In this document: one piece after another, positions 36,562 to 45,506 of the stretch
Layout: each line of letters starts with the position of its first letter
How positions within the stretch are numbered: position 1 is the stretch's first letter
Notes under the pieces: model-generated
What the model was told of the DNA's origin: nothing
Database searches by the model: none
What the model saw: the letters and a program-made list of their open reading frames with translations, nothing else
Assembly: GCF_000746525.1 (NCBI RefSeq)
Contig: NZ_CP009048.1
Location: forward strand, 4,281,501-4,345,500
Origin: Pseudomonas alkylphenolica
Lineage (GTDB): Bacteria > Pseudomonadota > Gammaproteobacteria > Pseudomonadales > Pseudomonadaceae
Length of the DNA stretch: 64,000 nt
Direction: 5' to 3'
Position numbers and translations under genes: made by a program

Positions 36562-36585
36562 TGTCCACTTAAATTTAGGTGGACA
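36562..36585. repeat. 24-bp near-perfect palindrome
   Basis: TGTCCACTTAAA followed by TTTAGGTGGACA, a dyad with a single G-T mismatch, about 145 bp upstream of the YkgJ-like gene start. A partial copy (GTCCGCTTAAAATGG) lies just before it. It could be an operator or the remnant end of a transposon. Confidence 0.5.
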
Positions 36586-36693
36586 GCATCGCCTCAGGCG
36601 ACGGCGTCAGAAAGATATGCTGTCTGGACGGTTACAAGCATACGGCACCTCTGGGCTTCTTACACACGTCTCTCCGAGAGTAAGCAACAAAGT

Positions 36694-37154
36694 TCAGTAA
36701 GCAATCGGCCAATGCACGGCCATCAATATTGCCTTCAGTGCAGCGCCATACTTAGGCTCAACTTTAATAGCATAGGCGGCTAACCCTAGGAGATGATTGC
36801 GAAGCCCAGCAACCGCAGAGAAGCAACGGCGCTGAGCATGCCTGATGGGACCAACGTCGACATGCTCTAGGTAGTGAAGGTGCATGCGCATTTTGCCTTT
36901 GAACTCCCTAGTCAATCGAGGCGACTCACCGTCAACCAACAAACCCAAGACAATTTTCGTGCACTAGGTGAGATCACCTTGGTTTTAGCAAGATTCGGCT
37001 GGTGGGCCAGCAGCACCAAATGCACGTCGATGTTTACTCGTAGACTCTTTGAAAGTCTGTGGGGCACCCAAAATCGATGTCCAAGCTCACTCTCGGCGAA
37101 GAGAGCAGTAACACCTTTTACCCTGTCAGCTTTCTCAAGTAAGAGAGCTCGCAA
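36694..37154 (-). pseudogene. Remnant of a retron-like reverse transcriptase
   Basis: The 3' part of an RT gene in two frames. The first frame ends with LAKTKVISPSARK. The second continues LGLLVDGESPRLTREFKGKM and HVDVGPIRHAQRR, then GLRNHLLGLAAYA, the thumb-region pattern of retron and defence RTs. One missing A in the CGAAAATTG stretch (about 36947-36955) accounts for the frame break; restoring it gives RKIVLGLLVDG. The catalytic YADD half is absent, so it is dead. No msr/msd is evident. Confidence 0.65.
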
Positions 37155-37343
37155 GTGATCATTTAAATCATCTCAGGACAGGAGGAGAAAGGGTTCAAGC
37201 GACTCTTGCGCCAGAGGACGATCCCCCATCGAAAACTGGTCGAGCCACTTCTTGGCTTGTACTGTGATTGAAATTTTGTTGGGTTTTAATCATGTCGAAT
37301 TCCGAGAGACGATGCAGTGCATTGACGACGTAACATTAGAAGT

Positions 37344-37873
37344 CTAGCCGTTCCCAGTCAGCCCGATAACCACTCCGCTGGATGCTGTGTAAAGGGTCAT
37401 TGCGACATTAAGATGTGAACTTTTTTTCCAACGGTCCAGCCGCATTGGTTCTCCACTTACATGGGCCTGCTCAACACTGGATTTATAGCGCGCCTTAACG
37501 ATTGCTTCAGGATCTTGCTTAATGGCCGCACGAACCAAGTCCCCACGTAACCCCAGAAAGAAAACTCTCCCAGATTCGCCTAGGTATAGCTGACCGACGA
37601 CATCACGTTCTGCCATCCAGATTTTGCTTTTCGCCAAATAAGCGTCCACATAGTTTTCCCCCGTATAGGGGTGTCCTTCAAGTGACTCGATCTCTTTCGA
37701 AACTGCCCCCTCTCGCCACAAAGCCGCCCGATCGCGTAGCGCTCGAGGAAGCTTCGCATTTGGTGCAAGCATAGCCACGATCGAGGCGACATACTCTAGC
37801 CGAATCGCGACTTTGATATCGCTAGGGTTGCCCTCCAACTGCTCGGTTGGTGGATCTAGCAACCAGCATTTAG
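37344..37873 (-). pseudogene. 3' part of the IS21-interrupted PD-(D/E)XK-like gene
   Basis: The C-terminal ~173 codons (from CWLLDPPTEQLEG to GVVIGLTGNG) of the gene whose 5' part is at 40494-41149. The IS element entered between codons for K218 and C219. Excision with loss of one 7-bp target repeat restores a 392-codon frame. The segment is rich in alpha helix and contains a WMAERDVVGQLYLGESGRVF strand set. Function unknown beyond the N-terminal nuclease-like motif. Confidence 0.85.
37867..37873. repeat. Target-site duplication, left side of IS21 element
   Basis: CATTTAG, repeated at 40494-40500 on the other side of the insertion. It is part of the interrupted gene. Confidence 0.9.
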
Positions 37874-37995
37874 TGCGGATTCCACGGTCATCTGGCCACC
37901 CATTCCATGAGCATCTGACCACCGATTCCACGCTGATCCGGCCACCCATTCCACGCGCATCCGGCCACTGATTCCACGGCCATCCGGCCACTCAA
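37874..37995. repeat. Left terminal repeats of the IS21 element
   Basis: Starts with the terminal TGCGGATTCCACG. About four imperfect repeats of a unit containing ATTCCA and GGCCAC follow. These are the likely IstA binding sites. Confidence 0.8.
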
Positions 37996-38062
37996 CCGGG
38001 CAGGCAGCTACGCAGGATTTCTTCACTACCATCGACCTCTTTTTCGAAGCAGAGAGGTCGTC

Positions 38063-39592
38063 GTGGAGCGTTTATCCATGCGTAAGATTCGCGAAGTACT
38101 ACGTCTCAAGTTCGAGGTCGGACTATCAGCTCGCCAGATTGCGGTCAGCGTGCAGGTCGGTCGTGTCACCGTCGGCGACTACCTCAATCGTTTTGCCGCC
38201 AGTGGTCTCAGTTGGCCCTGTTCGTTGTCCGATGCCGAGTTGGAGCAGCAACTGTTCCCGCCGGCCCCGGCGGTTGCCAGCGAGAAGCGGCCTTTACCCG
38301 ATTGGGCATGGGTGCATGCCGAACTGCGCCGCCCCGGGGTGACCCTGGCGCTGCTCTGGCAGGAGTACCGCCTGAGCCAGCCGCAGGGCTTTCAGTACAG
38401 CTGGTTCTGTGAGCACTACCGGGCCTGGCAGGGCAAGCTGGACGTGGTGATGCGTCAGGAGCACCGCGTCGGCGAGAAGCTGTTCGTCGACTATGCCGGC
38501 CAGACGGTGCCGGTTATCGACCGCCACAGCGGCGAGATCCGCCAGGCGCAGGTGTTCGTCGCGGTGCTCGGCGCGTCCAGCTACACCTTCGCCGAAGCCA
38601 CCTGGTCGCAGCAGCTGCCGGACTGGCTAGGCTCGCATACCCGTTGCTTCGCCTTCCTCGGCGGCGTGCCGGAGATCGTGGTGCCGGACAACCTGCGCAG
38701 CGCGGTGAGCAAGGCCCATCGTTACGAGCCGGACATCAACCCCAGCTACCGCGACCTTGCCGAGCACTACGGAGTGGCGGTGGTGCCGGCGCGGGCACGC
38801 AAACCGCGCGACAAGGCCAAGGCCGAAGTCGGCGTGCAGGTGGTCGAGCGTTGGATCCTCGCGGCCCTGCGCAACCGTCAGTTCTTCTCCTTGGACGAAC
38901 TCAACAGCGCCATCTCCGTGTTGCTGGAGCGGCTCAACCAACGCCCGTTCAAGAAGCTGCCGGGCTCGCGCCAGACGGCCTTCGACAGCCTGGATCGTCC
39001 GGCGCTGCGCCCCCTGCCGGAGCAACCCTACGTCTACGCCGAGTGGAAGAAAGCGCGGGTGCACATCGACTACCACGTCGAGGTCGATGGGCATTACTAC
39101 TCGGTGCCGTATCAACTGGTGAAGAAGCAGCTGGAGGTGCGCCTGACGGCGCGCACCGTCGAGTGTTTCCACGCCAACCAGCGAGTGGCCAGCCACCTGC
39201 GCTCAATGCACAAGGGCCGGCACAGCACGCAGGCCGAGCACATGCCCAAGAGCCATCGCGAGCATGCCGAGTGGACGCCACAACGGCTGATCCGCTGGGC
39301 CGAGCAGACCGGGCCGAACACCGCCGGCGTGATCCGGCACATCCTCGAACGGCGCATCCATCCGCAGCAGGGCTACCGGGCCTGCCTGGGCATCCTGCGC
39401 CTGGGCAAAACCCACGGCGAAGTGCGCCTGGAGTTGGCCTGCCGTCGCGCCATCAGCCTCGGCACGTGCAGCTACAAGAGCCTCGAATCGATCCTGCGCC
39501 AGGGGCTGGAGAACCTGCCGCTGGCCCAGCAGCACCTGCCCCTGCTGCCGGACGACCACGCCAACCTGCGCGGCCCCGGCTACTACCACTGA
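38063..39592 (+). CDS. istA: IS21-family transposase IstA
   Basis: A 509-aa transposase. N-terminal HTH (KIREVLRLKFEVGLSARQIA, opening), then the DDE integrase core starting DYAGQTVPVIDRHSGE and VPDNLRSAVSKAHRYEPDIN, and a basic C-terminus. The GTG at 38063 follows AGAGAGG with normal spacing; an ATG at 38078 is the alternative. No frameshift or missing core residue was seen, so it may be active. Confidence 0.93.
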   Translation: MERLSMRKIREVLRLKFEVGLSARQIAVSVQVGRVTVGDYLNRFAASGLSWPCSLSDAELEQQLFPPAPAVASEKRPLPDWAWVHAELRRPGVTLALLWQEYRLSQPQGFQYSWFCEHYRAWQGKLDVVMRQEHRVGEKLFVDYAGQTVPVIDRHSGEIRQAQVFVAVLGASSYTFAEATWSQQLPDWLGSHTRCFAFLGGVPEIVVPDNLRSAVSKAHRYEPDINPSYRDLAEHYGVAVVPARARKPRDKAKAEVGVQVVERWILAALRNRQFFSLDELNSAISVLLERLNQRPFKKLPGSRQTAFDSLDRPALRPLPEQPYVYAEWKKARVHIDYHVEVDGHYYSVPYQLVKKQLEVRLTARTVECFHANQRVASHLRSMHKGRHSTQAEHMPKSHREHAEWTPQRLIRWAEQTGPNTAGVIRHILERRIHPQQGYRACLGILRLGKTHGEVRLELACRRAISLGTCSYKSLESILRQGLENLPLAQQHLPLLPDDHANLRGPGYYH

Positions 39593-39609
39593 ACACAAGG
39601 AATCCCACC

Positions 39610-40365
39610 ATGCTGCCCCATCCGACCCTGGACAAGCTGCAAACCCTGCGCCTGCACGGCATGCTCAAGGCGCTGAACGAACAACTGAAAACCCCGGACA
39701 TCGACAGCCTGAGCTTCGAGGAACGCCTCGGCCTGCTGGTCGACCGCGAGCTGACTGAACGCGACGACAAGCGCCTGAGCAGCCGCCTGCGCCAGGCCCG
39801 GCTCAAGCACAACGCCTGCCTCGAAGACATCGACTACCGCAGCCCGCGCGGGCTGGATAAGGCGCTGATCCTGCAACTGAGCGGCGGCCAGTGGCTACGC
39901 GACGGCCTCAACCTGATCATCGGCGGCCCCACCGGTGTCGGTAAAACCTGGCTGGCCTGCGCCCTGGCCCACCAGGCCTGCCGAGAAGGCTACAGCGTGC
40001 GTTACCTGCGCTTGCCGCGTTTGCTGGAAGAACTGGGTCTGGCCCATGGCGACGGGCGCTTCGCCAAGCTGATGAGCAGCTACGCCAAGACCGACCTGCT
40101 GATCCTCGATGACTGGGGCTTGGCCCCGTTCACCGCCGAACAGCGGCGCGACATGCTGGAGCTACTGGACGACCGCTACGGCCAGCGCTCGACCATCGTT
40201 ACCAGCCAGATGCCGGTGGACAACTGGCACGAACTGATCGGCGATCCGACCCTGGCCGACGCTATCCTCGACCGCCTGGTGCACAACGCTTACCGGATCA
40301 ATCTGAAGGGTGAATCAATGCGCAAACGGACGCAGAAATTGACGACGCCAGCCAACCCGGACTAA
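39610..40365 (+). CDS. istB: IS21-family helper ATPase IstB
   Basis: A 251-aa AAA+ ATPase. Walker A is GGPTGVGKTWLACALA, Walker B LLILDDWGLAPF, and the arginine region lies in YGQRSTIVTSQMPVDNWHEL. It recruits IstA and selects targets. It starts 17 bp after istA, and the C-terminus reads KRTQKLTTPANPD. Confidence 0.94.
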   Translation: MLPHPTLDKLQTLRLHGMLKALNEQLKTPDIDSLSFEERLGLLVDRELTERDDKRLSSRLRQARLKHNACLEDIDYRSPRGLDKALILQLSGGQWLRDGLNLIIGGPTGVGKTWLACALAHQACREGYSVRYLRLPRLLEELGLAHGDGRFAKLMSSYAKTDLLILDDWGLAPFTAEQRRDMLELLDDRYGQRSTIVTSQMPVDNWHELIGDPTLADAILDRLVHNAYRINLKGESMRKRTQKLTTPANPD

Positions 40366-40382
40366 CAATGCCACCCCTGCGT

Positions 40383-40493
40383 CGCTGCGCTCCGACTGCC
40401 CGGCCGGATGGCCGTGGAACAGGTGGCCAGATGGCCCTGGAATGCCTGGCCAGATGAGAGCGGACTGGGTGGCCGGATGGCGTGGAATCCGCA
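40383..40493. repeat. Right terminal repeats of the IS21 element
   Basis: Tandem copies of the GGCCGGATGGC/TGGAA motif, inverted relative to the left end, ending in CGTGGAATCCGCA. No gene. Confidence 0.8.
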
Positions 40494-40500
40494 CATTTAG
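40494..40500. repeat. Target-site duplication, right side of IS21 element
   Basis: CATTTAG, the partner of 37867-37873. Confidence 0.9.
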
Positions 40501-41149
40501 CTTCATTCGTTGGGTCAATAGATACAATCATCCCGTACATCGCCGTCGCGGGATGTTTGTAGGCAGCACCTATGTTTGTAATCTTGGATTTTTTCTTGGA
40601 AATATTTCTTGCATGCGCCTTCACGGCACTTTGATCAACCGTATTGTCGCGAACAAAACTTCCCTTCGCTTCGATCTGTACGACCGCATTTTGGGCCGTA
40701 ATGCCAACCAAAGTCCGCTCAAAATCAAAGGTCGGATGCGCTCGCGTCCCTTTTTGCTCTGGAATCGTTTCCCAGTCTGCGGCCGTCAAGCCAAACAAAG
40801 AGCTCGCGACAGAAAGGCTAACGGCCTCACCCACATTTTCTTGGAGGCCTTTGCTACCTGGCCGCCAATTGATCGAGCCGTTCAAATCTAGAACACCGTT
40901 CAACCAAGTGCTTGCTGTGTCTAGGTAATTGAGCCGCTCTATGTACGAGGCATAGTCTGGACTTACTGAACGGTGGATGAGGAAATAGTTGAGGAAGTCT
41001 GACAGAGGAATCTTCCCCTGCTTCTGAAACGACTCTACTTTGGAGGCGGTGCCCAACGTCTCGTATGCCCCCTTCGCAAGCAGTGATTGGTGGCCGTCGT
41101 AATAATCCAGATTTACCATCAGCGATTGAGATAGGGAGGGGACAGGCAT
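40494..41149 (-). pseudogene. 5' part of a PD-(D/E)XK-like nuclease gene, interrupted by IS21
   Basis: The first 218 codons of a gene starting at ATG 41149. Around residues 140-160 it has FDFERTLVGITAQNAVVQIE followed by AKGSF: an acidic residue, a beta hairpin and E-A-K, the pattern of PD-(D/E)XK nucleases. It was probably a DNA nuclease of a defence system. The insertion leaves the second half without a start. The intact protein would be 392 aa. Confidence 0.7.
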
Positions 41150-41455
41150 TGCTATCTTCTATGACATGAATGATGCGCGAATACTACCACTGATAGCATT
41201 TTGCCCAAGGTAGAAAAATCAATAACTTAATACTCTGAATGCAGTCCACGCGAAAGTGTTTAACGCGGATCTTTTCTATGAGCTCCGCTGCCTATGGTGA
41301 CGGGGTTCTCCATGCGCTGAGTTCAGGGACAGCGTCGCTTTCTAACTCACTGCTGGCGTCTCTGGACGACTGAAAAACTGAACGATTCATCGAGCCCAGG
41401 GGCATAATGCCCCTAGGCTGTCGTTGCTAAAAAATTAGCAGTTCAGAGGCGGTTG
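41150..41455. other. Intergenic stretch with hairpins
   Basis: 306 bp with no gene. It contains AGGGGCA/TGCCCCT (41398-41414) and TGCTAA/TTAGCA (41425-41440), two short hairpins just past the stop of the large leftward gene, probably its 3' end structure. Confidence 0.45.
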
Positions 41456-44400
41456 TCACTCCTCCTTCACGGCCTCTTCAATCACTTTTAGCAGTCGGTG
41501 GGAGCGAAGCTGTTCAGGGTCCCCCATCGAGTATTTGATCAACTCTTCATTCCCCAATGCATCCCGGTACGACGGAGAAAGTCGGTTCATCAACCCGGAG
41601 CAATCCTCCAGCAACGAAGATAGGCTCTCCTCGACAGAGTGAACAGCGAAAACCTTCATACGCAAGGCCAAGGAATAGATCCATAGATTGACCTGGTGGG
41701 CACGACTATAGCTGGTCCAACTGACCTGAGTGGCCAGTGGCACACGTATAATTCGTGCCGATTTGGCGAATACACGTTGCAACTCCGTTACCAACGGCTT
41801 TTGCTCCCCCTCCTCCAAAAACCCAAACAAAATGGCCAATTCATCAGTGAATGCTCCATCACTGATAAACCGAAAAGACAAATGATCTCCCTTCAACCCA
41901 GGCAGCCACTGAGCTGTTAGATCCCCTAACCACTGGGTGGCCACCTGCGCAGGTTTTATGACTCCTCGCTCCAGCATTGGGACGAGCAGCGCCTCCAAAA
42001 TCCAAGGTGTAATGTGATGCAGCCTACCTAAGCGTCCACGGACAGGATCAAGAATTTCCTTTAAATCCGTGTCCCGCAATGGCGTCTCAATCATCAATGT
42101 CAATCGCTCGACTAGCAAACTGAGGCTGTCTGACTCTTGGTAATTTGCCTCGTTGATCAACCAGCAAAGTATCTTGGTCCTGACATCGGTAGGAAAGACA
42201 TTGAGTTCGTCGAGAATATCCAGCCCAGATTTTCCCTCATCGAGCTCGGACTTGAGAATGTGCAACCCCATCCACTGCGTGATCGGACAGCTCTCCGACA
42301 ACAAAGCGCGGATGCATGCAGTTTTACTGCCGAGGTATGGATAACTGCAGATGTGACGGAGTGTCGTGGTGATCAACGCTCGCTGGCGTAACAGGCTCGC
42401 ATCCTCGGTCTTCTCGCCAATAGGCCAATTTTTGACTTGATCACGAAGCCATTTCGCCAGGACCGTTGGGCTTTTCAACCACAACAAGACGATAGCGTAG
42501 TAGTCCCCGTACTCTACTTCAGATGGAGCATAGGAAAAGGTACGCTCAGGATCATCACCTGTCTTCAGGTGTTCATGGAGACTCAGACTGAAGTAGTAAT
42601 CGAGGTCGATAAATCTCCTTGAGGCCCCTGATGGAAGCAAACTGTTTCTTCGATTAGGGTCAAGATGACGGAGCAGACTATGCTCCAATTCTGGCGTAAG
42701 TTGAGCACCCTCAAACCTATACAATTCACCAGCCGGCACAGAGGCGAGAAGCTCGCCCATTGCGTCCCACGCGTCGTGAAAAGGCTCCAGATCAAATCCC
42801 TTTTCCCAGAGTTTTTCCGGAACATTTTCAAATTTACTTTCGCAAATTTCCTCCCCCTCAATCAAACCCAGGCCGTTTGACACCTCGGCAAGATTAGCTC
42901 CAGAAAGCCCTCGCAACTCATCGAGTTCAAGCCACCAAGCAAACACATCTCCAGCGCGTGGCAGATCTAACAGCGAAGTACATTCAGTGTGTACCTGAAC
43001 CTCCTGCTTTGCTTGGGTTCGAGAATCGAAAAGCACTTTCTCAGCCATGTCCGTTTCTGGCTGAGAATGGAACGTGGCATCGATGATGTCGTCCATGTAG
43101 GTGAAAATAGCCGGAAGGATGTCCGACGGAATCGGCGTCACCAACAATGGGTGATTTTCGTTGGCCATCTGTATGGAGTTGGACACCTGATATCCGGCCA
43201 GCGGTATACCTTTCCGAGAACGGATCAGCACCATGCGGTCATGAAGCTTATTGGCTGGAAGTGCAATCACACGCAAATGCACGTTACCGAAAGAACTACT
43301 GCCCCATTCATTGCATTTCTGTAGCAGATTCTTTATCCGCTGTTGCTGGTCACTATCGCTCGATGACGCGACGCCATCCGCTTTGGCCTGCTTCTCAGAC
43401 GTGAACATCACATAGTCGCCCGCAAAGGTACCAATCCGATGCAGAAGGTCGATCCCAACATCTTCGATGAATGGGTCAAACCAAGCGATTTGGGCGTCGG
43501 GATGAGCCGAAAATGTCTCTCGTAGCCACGCTACCAATTGCAGCCGGCTCATTCCCTCACTGTCAGACAGCTTGGGAAAGAACCGTGCGGAGGACTTCTT
43601 TGGAAGCAGTAAAGCGAGCGACTCCGCAATACCACGATTTACATCGACCCACGGATCATCCTTGTGACCACCAATGACGGATCGCGAAGGCGTTGAGGAA
43701 CGTTGAATTGCCTTAGCGTCTTCAAGCTGACCTTTCGCTCGGGCGGGTACCTGCTTGGCCAACCAATCAGTTTTGCCCTCAATCCTCATTGATTGATGGA
43801 CCCGCATTTCCATATTCATAGTGCGGACGAAGAAATTTCCTGTCTGCAGACACAAGAACGCTTCCGAAGAATCCTCAGGTTGAGAAAACACTTCTAGAGT
43901 CACTGCCGTGGCAATCTGCTCCTTGAAGGTGTCAATGTGAAATCTGACCTCAAAAGGCAGAGCAACATCCTTTTCCACTGTGGCAATGTGAGTGGATTGC
44001 AGACAACCATCACTGAAAGATTTGAGCACCACAAGCAGCTTGCAGGGCACATTCGTGAATGGCTCAAGGATCTGTACCGACGCGAAATCACCTTTGGTCT
44101 TCAGGCGATACTTGGAGCGTTCTGACTCGTTCAGCGATGGGGCACAGAGAAACTCAAAGTCCCCCAAGCGCCAAGCATCCAGAACTGCGAAATCTAGACC
44201 TGTATCGGCATCCAACGCATCGCACACCGATCGGGCGATCGTTCCAGCGTTGTCAACTCCGAAGTCTAGAAATAATGACTCTTTACTAAGACGCGTGAGG
44301 GCGCCGCTGTCATAACTCCCGTAAGAGCTTGGGCTCAAGCGTTTGCTAACAAATCGATAGTAATCACGAGTCGGCAGATGCATGATCGGTCGGATGCATA

Positions 44401-44791
44401 CGTCCGAGCCAAACGCAGCGGCTCCAAGTACACCCGCCAGCTTGCTATCCACCTGAATGCCTGCTTGATCACTGGCTTCGAGCAACGACATACCTGCACT
44501 CAAACATTCACTGAAAAGCCTCAATGCTGTGGTTGAGATAAAAGCCGTGAACGGAAGAATTCGTAGAGAGGATTGCTCAGTTAAAACCATAGCTTTGCCA
44601 TTGATAGACCCAGTCCAGCGGCCCGCGCTGTAGTCAGCAGGCAGAGCCCGCCCATAGAGCCAACGAATGGACGTCTCCTGCTTGCTCTTGTACTCCAGCA
44701 ACCACACCTGCATAACGCAGGACTTTGCATCTTCGTTGAAAACTCCGAGAAGCCGCGGATCAGTTAACAGTTGCTCAAAAGCTGGATTCAT
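41456..44791 (-). CDS. Very large defence-island protein (VPA1262-like, PLD-like core)
   Basis: About 1,111 aa. Near residue 515 it has KLHDRMVLIRSRKGIPLAG followed by YQVSNSIQMANENHPLLVTP, a phospholipase-D-like phosphodiesterase motif with H-D-R and SNS. WFDPFIEDVGIDLLHRIG before it forms the preceding core strand and helix. The N-terminal third has no recognised domain; the last 450 residues are helical repeat-like. The whole resembles large island proteins named VPA1262 family. A longer frame begins with GTG at 44908; MNPAFEQ at 44791 is preferred because the extension looks unstructured, though no clear ribosome-binding site marks it. The biological role is unknown. Confidence 0.6.
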   Translation of the reverse strand: MNPAFEQLLTDPRLLGVFNEDAKSCVMQVWLLEYKSKQETSIRWLYGRALPADYSAGRWTGSINGKAMVLTEQSSLRILPFTAFISTTALRLFSECLSAGMSLLEASDQAGIQVDSKLAGVLGAAAFGSDVCIRPIMHLPTRDYYRFVSKRLSPSSYGSYDSGALTRLSKESLFLDFGVDNAGTIARSVCDALDADTGLDFAVLDAWRLGDFEFLCAPSLNESERSKYRLKTKGDFASVQILEPFTNVPCKLLVVLKSFSDGCLQSTHIATVEKDVALPFEVRFHIDTFKEQIATAVTLEVFSQPEDSSEAFLCLQTGNFFVRTMNMEMRVHQSMRIEGKTDWLAKQVPARAKGQLEDAKAIQRSSTPSRSVIGGHKDDPWVDVNRGIAESLALLLPKKSSARFFPKLSDSEGMSRLQLVAWLRETFSAHPDAQIAWFDPFIEDVGIDLLHRIGTFAGDYVMFTSEKQAKADGVASSSDSDQQQRIKNLLQKCNEWGSSSFGNVHLRVIALPANKLHDRMVLIRSRKGIPLAGYQVSNSIQMANENHPLLVTPIPSDILPAIFTYMDDIIDATFHSQPETDMAEKVLFDSRTQAKQEVQVHTECTSLLDLPRAGDVFAWWLELDELRGLSGANLAEVSNGLGLIEGEEICESKFENVPEKLWEKGFDLEPFHDAWDAMGELLASVPAGELYRFEGAQLTPELEHSLLRHLDPNRRNSLLPSGASRRFIDLDYYFSLSLHEHLKTGDDPERTFSYAPSEVEYGDYYAIVLLWLKSPTVLAKWLRDQVKNWPIGEKTEDASLLRQRALITTTLRHICSYPYLGSKTACIRALLSESCPITQWMGLHILKSELDEGKSGLDILDELNVFPTDVRTKILCWLINEANYQESDSLSLLVERLTLMIETPLRDTDLKEILDPVRGRLGRLHHITPWILEALLVPMLERGVIKPAQVATQWLGDLTAQWLPGLKGDHLSFRFISDGAFTDELAILFGFLEEGEQKPLVTELQRVFAKSARIIRVPLATQVSWTSYSRAHQVNLWIYSLALRMKVFAVHSVEESLSSLLEDCSGLMNRLSPSYRDALGNEELIKYSMGDPEQLRSHRLLKVIEEAVKEE

Positions 44792-45031
44792 ATGATCGCC
44801 ATGCCGGTGAATTAAAGATTTGTGGTAAGTCCAATGGTGCTGGGAGCAGAGAATTAAGGGGACGCTGCCAGTCTGATCCCAGACTTCCGCTGACAGACTT
44901 TTCCGCACTCGATTTGTTGCCCCTGAAGGCTCTTTTCATCGTAGGACTTCTAAAATGGCCAAGCCTCCAGGGGAAGGGAATCCGGAGCTAACGGTTGCTC
45001 TCTACGCGAAAAAGTTACCACATTTCGTATT

Positions 45032-45187
45032 TTAACTGAATTGGCGCCATTCATATTCCTGGCCACTTGTAGGATGGTTACCCTTCGCGTCCTTCTTCTT
45101 TTTTAGATAAGCAAGAAACCACCTGATCACAACAACCACTGCCACCAGCGCGCCCGCACATTTCAAAGCAAAAAAATTATCGTTCAT
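45032..45187 (-). CDS. Small single-pass membrane protein
   Basis: 51 aa: a short N-terminus, one hydrophobic helix (ALKCAGALVAVVVVIRWFLA) and a lysine-rich cytoplasmic tail (YLKKKKDAKGNH). The positive-inside pattern supports a real membrane protein. It may be a toxin or effector accessory, but nothing beyond topology can be said. Confidence 0.45.
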   Translation of the reverse strand: MNDNFFALKCAGALVAVVVVIRWFLAYLKKKKDAKGNHPTSGQEYEWRQFS

Positions 45188-45267
45188 GCACATCCATCCA
45201 AAATTTCCGGCTCTGCATTGGCGGAAAAATGTCCACCAGGTGAGAAACACTGAAGGTACACATTATC

Positions 45268-45390
45268 CTAATTCCAACCTCGCAACATCCGATCCGACAA
45301 CGCCAGGCAACTGGTCAAGCCCGGCGATTCGATGCCGAACAGATTGACCAGGTCGGCCACCCCATGCTCGGCCGGGCTGCCCGAGCACAT
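45268..45390 (-). pseudogene. C-terminal scrap of an FAD-dependent oxidoreductase
   Basis: About 38 codons ending at a TAG (45268-45270) translate as [20 protein letters not shown] then [13 protein letters not shown], the C-terminal FAD-binding signature of L-2-hydroxyglutarate-oxidase-like flavoproteins. No upstream part exists. It is GC-rich and host-like, so it records an earlier capture of chromosomal DNA. Confidence 0.65.
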
Positions 45391-45506
45391 GAGTCGACTT
45401 ATCGGACAGGGTGTTTTCACGTTGAGCTGTTGACTTTGACTTTATTGAGAAGAACGGCGAGCATCTACCATTATTCTTAACCAACTCTTCCTGAGGGCTT
45501 ATTACC

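Larger units (their letters stand above)
37874..40493. mobile_element. IS21-family insertion sequence (2.62 kb)
   Basis: A complete element bounded by the inverted ends TGCGGATTCCACG / CGTGGAATCCGCA and by 7-bp direct repeats CATTTAG. It carries istA and istB. Each end holds several tandem copies of a GGCCA/ATTCCA-type motif, as usual for IS21 (multiple transposase-binding repeats). It is GC-rich and host-like, unlike the AT-rich gene it interrupts, and both its genes look intact. Confidence 0.95.

Noticed and set aside
36694..37343. An intact retron (RT plus msr/msd)
   Set aside because: The RT lacks its catalytic half and carries a frameshift, and no msr/msd inverted repeats were seen.
38644..40365. 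573-codon plus-strand frame covering istA's end and istB
   Set aside because: The first 320 codons are the wrong frame of istA (Arg/Pro/Gly-rich). Only the istB part from 39610 is real.
37867..40500. Repeated motifs at the IS21 ends as a CRISPR-like array
   Set aside because: The repeats are short, imperfect and confined to the IS termini, with no regular spacers.
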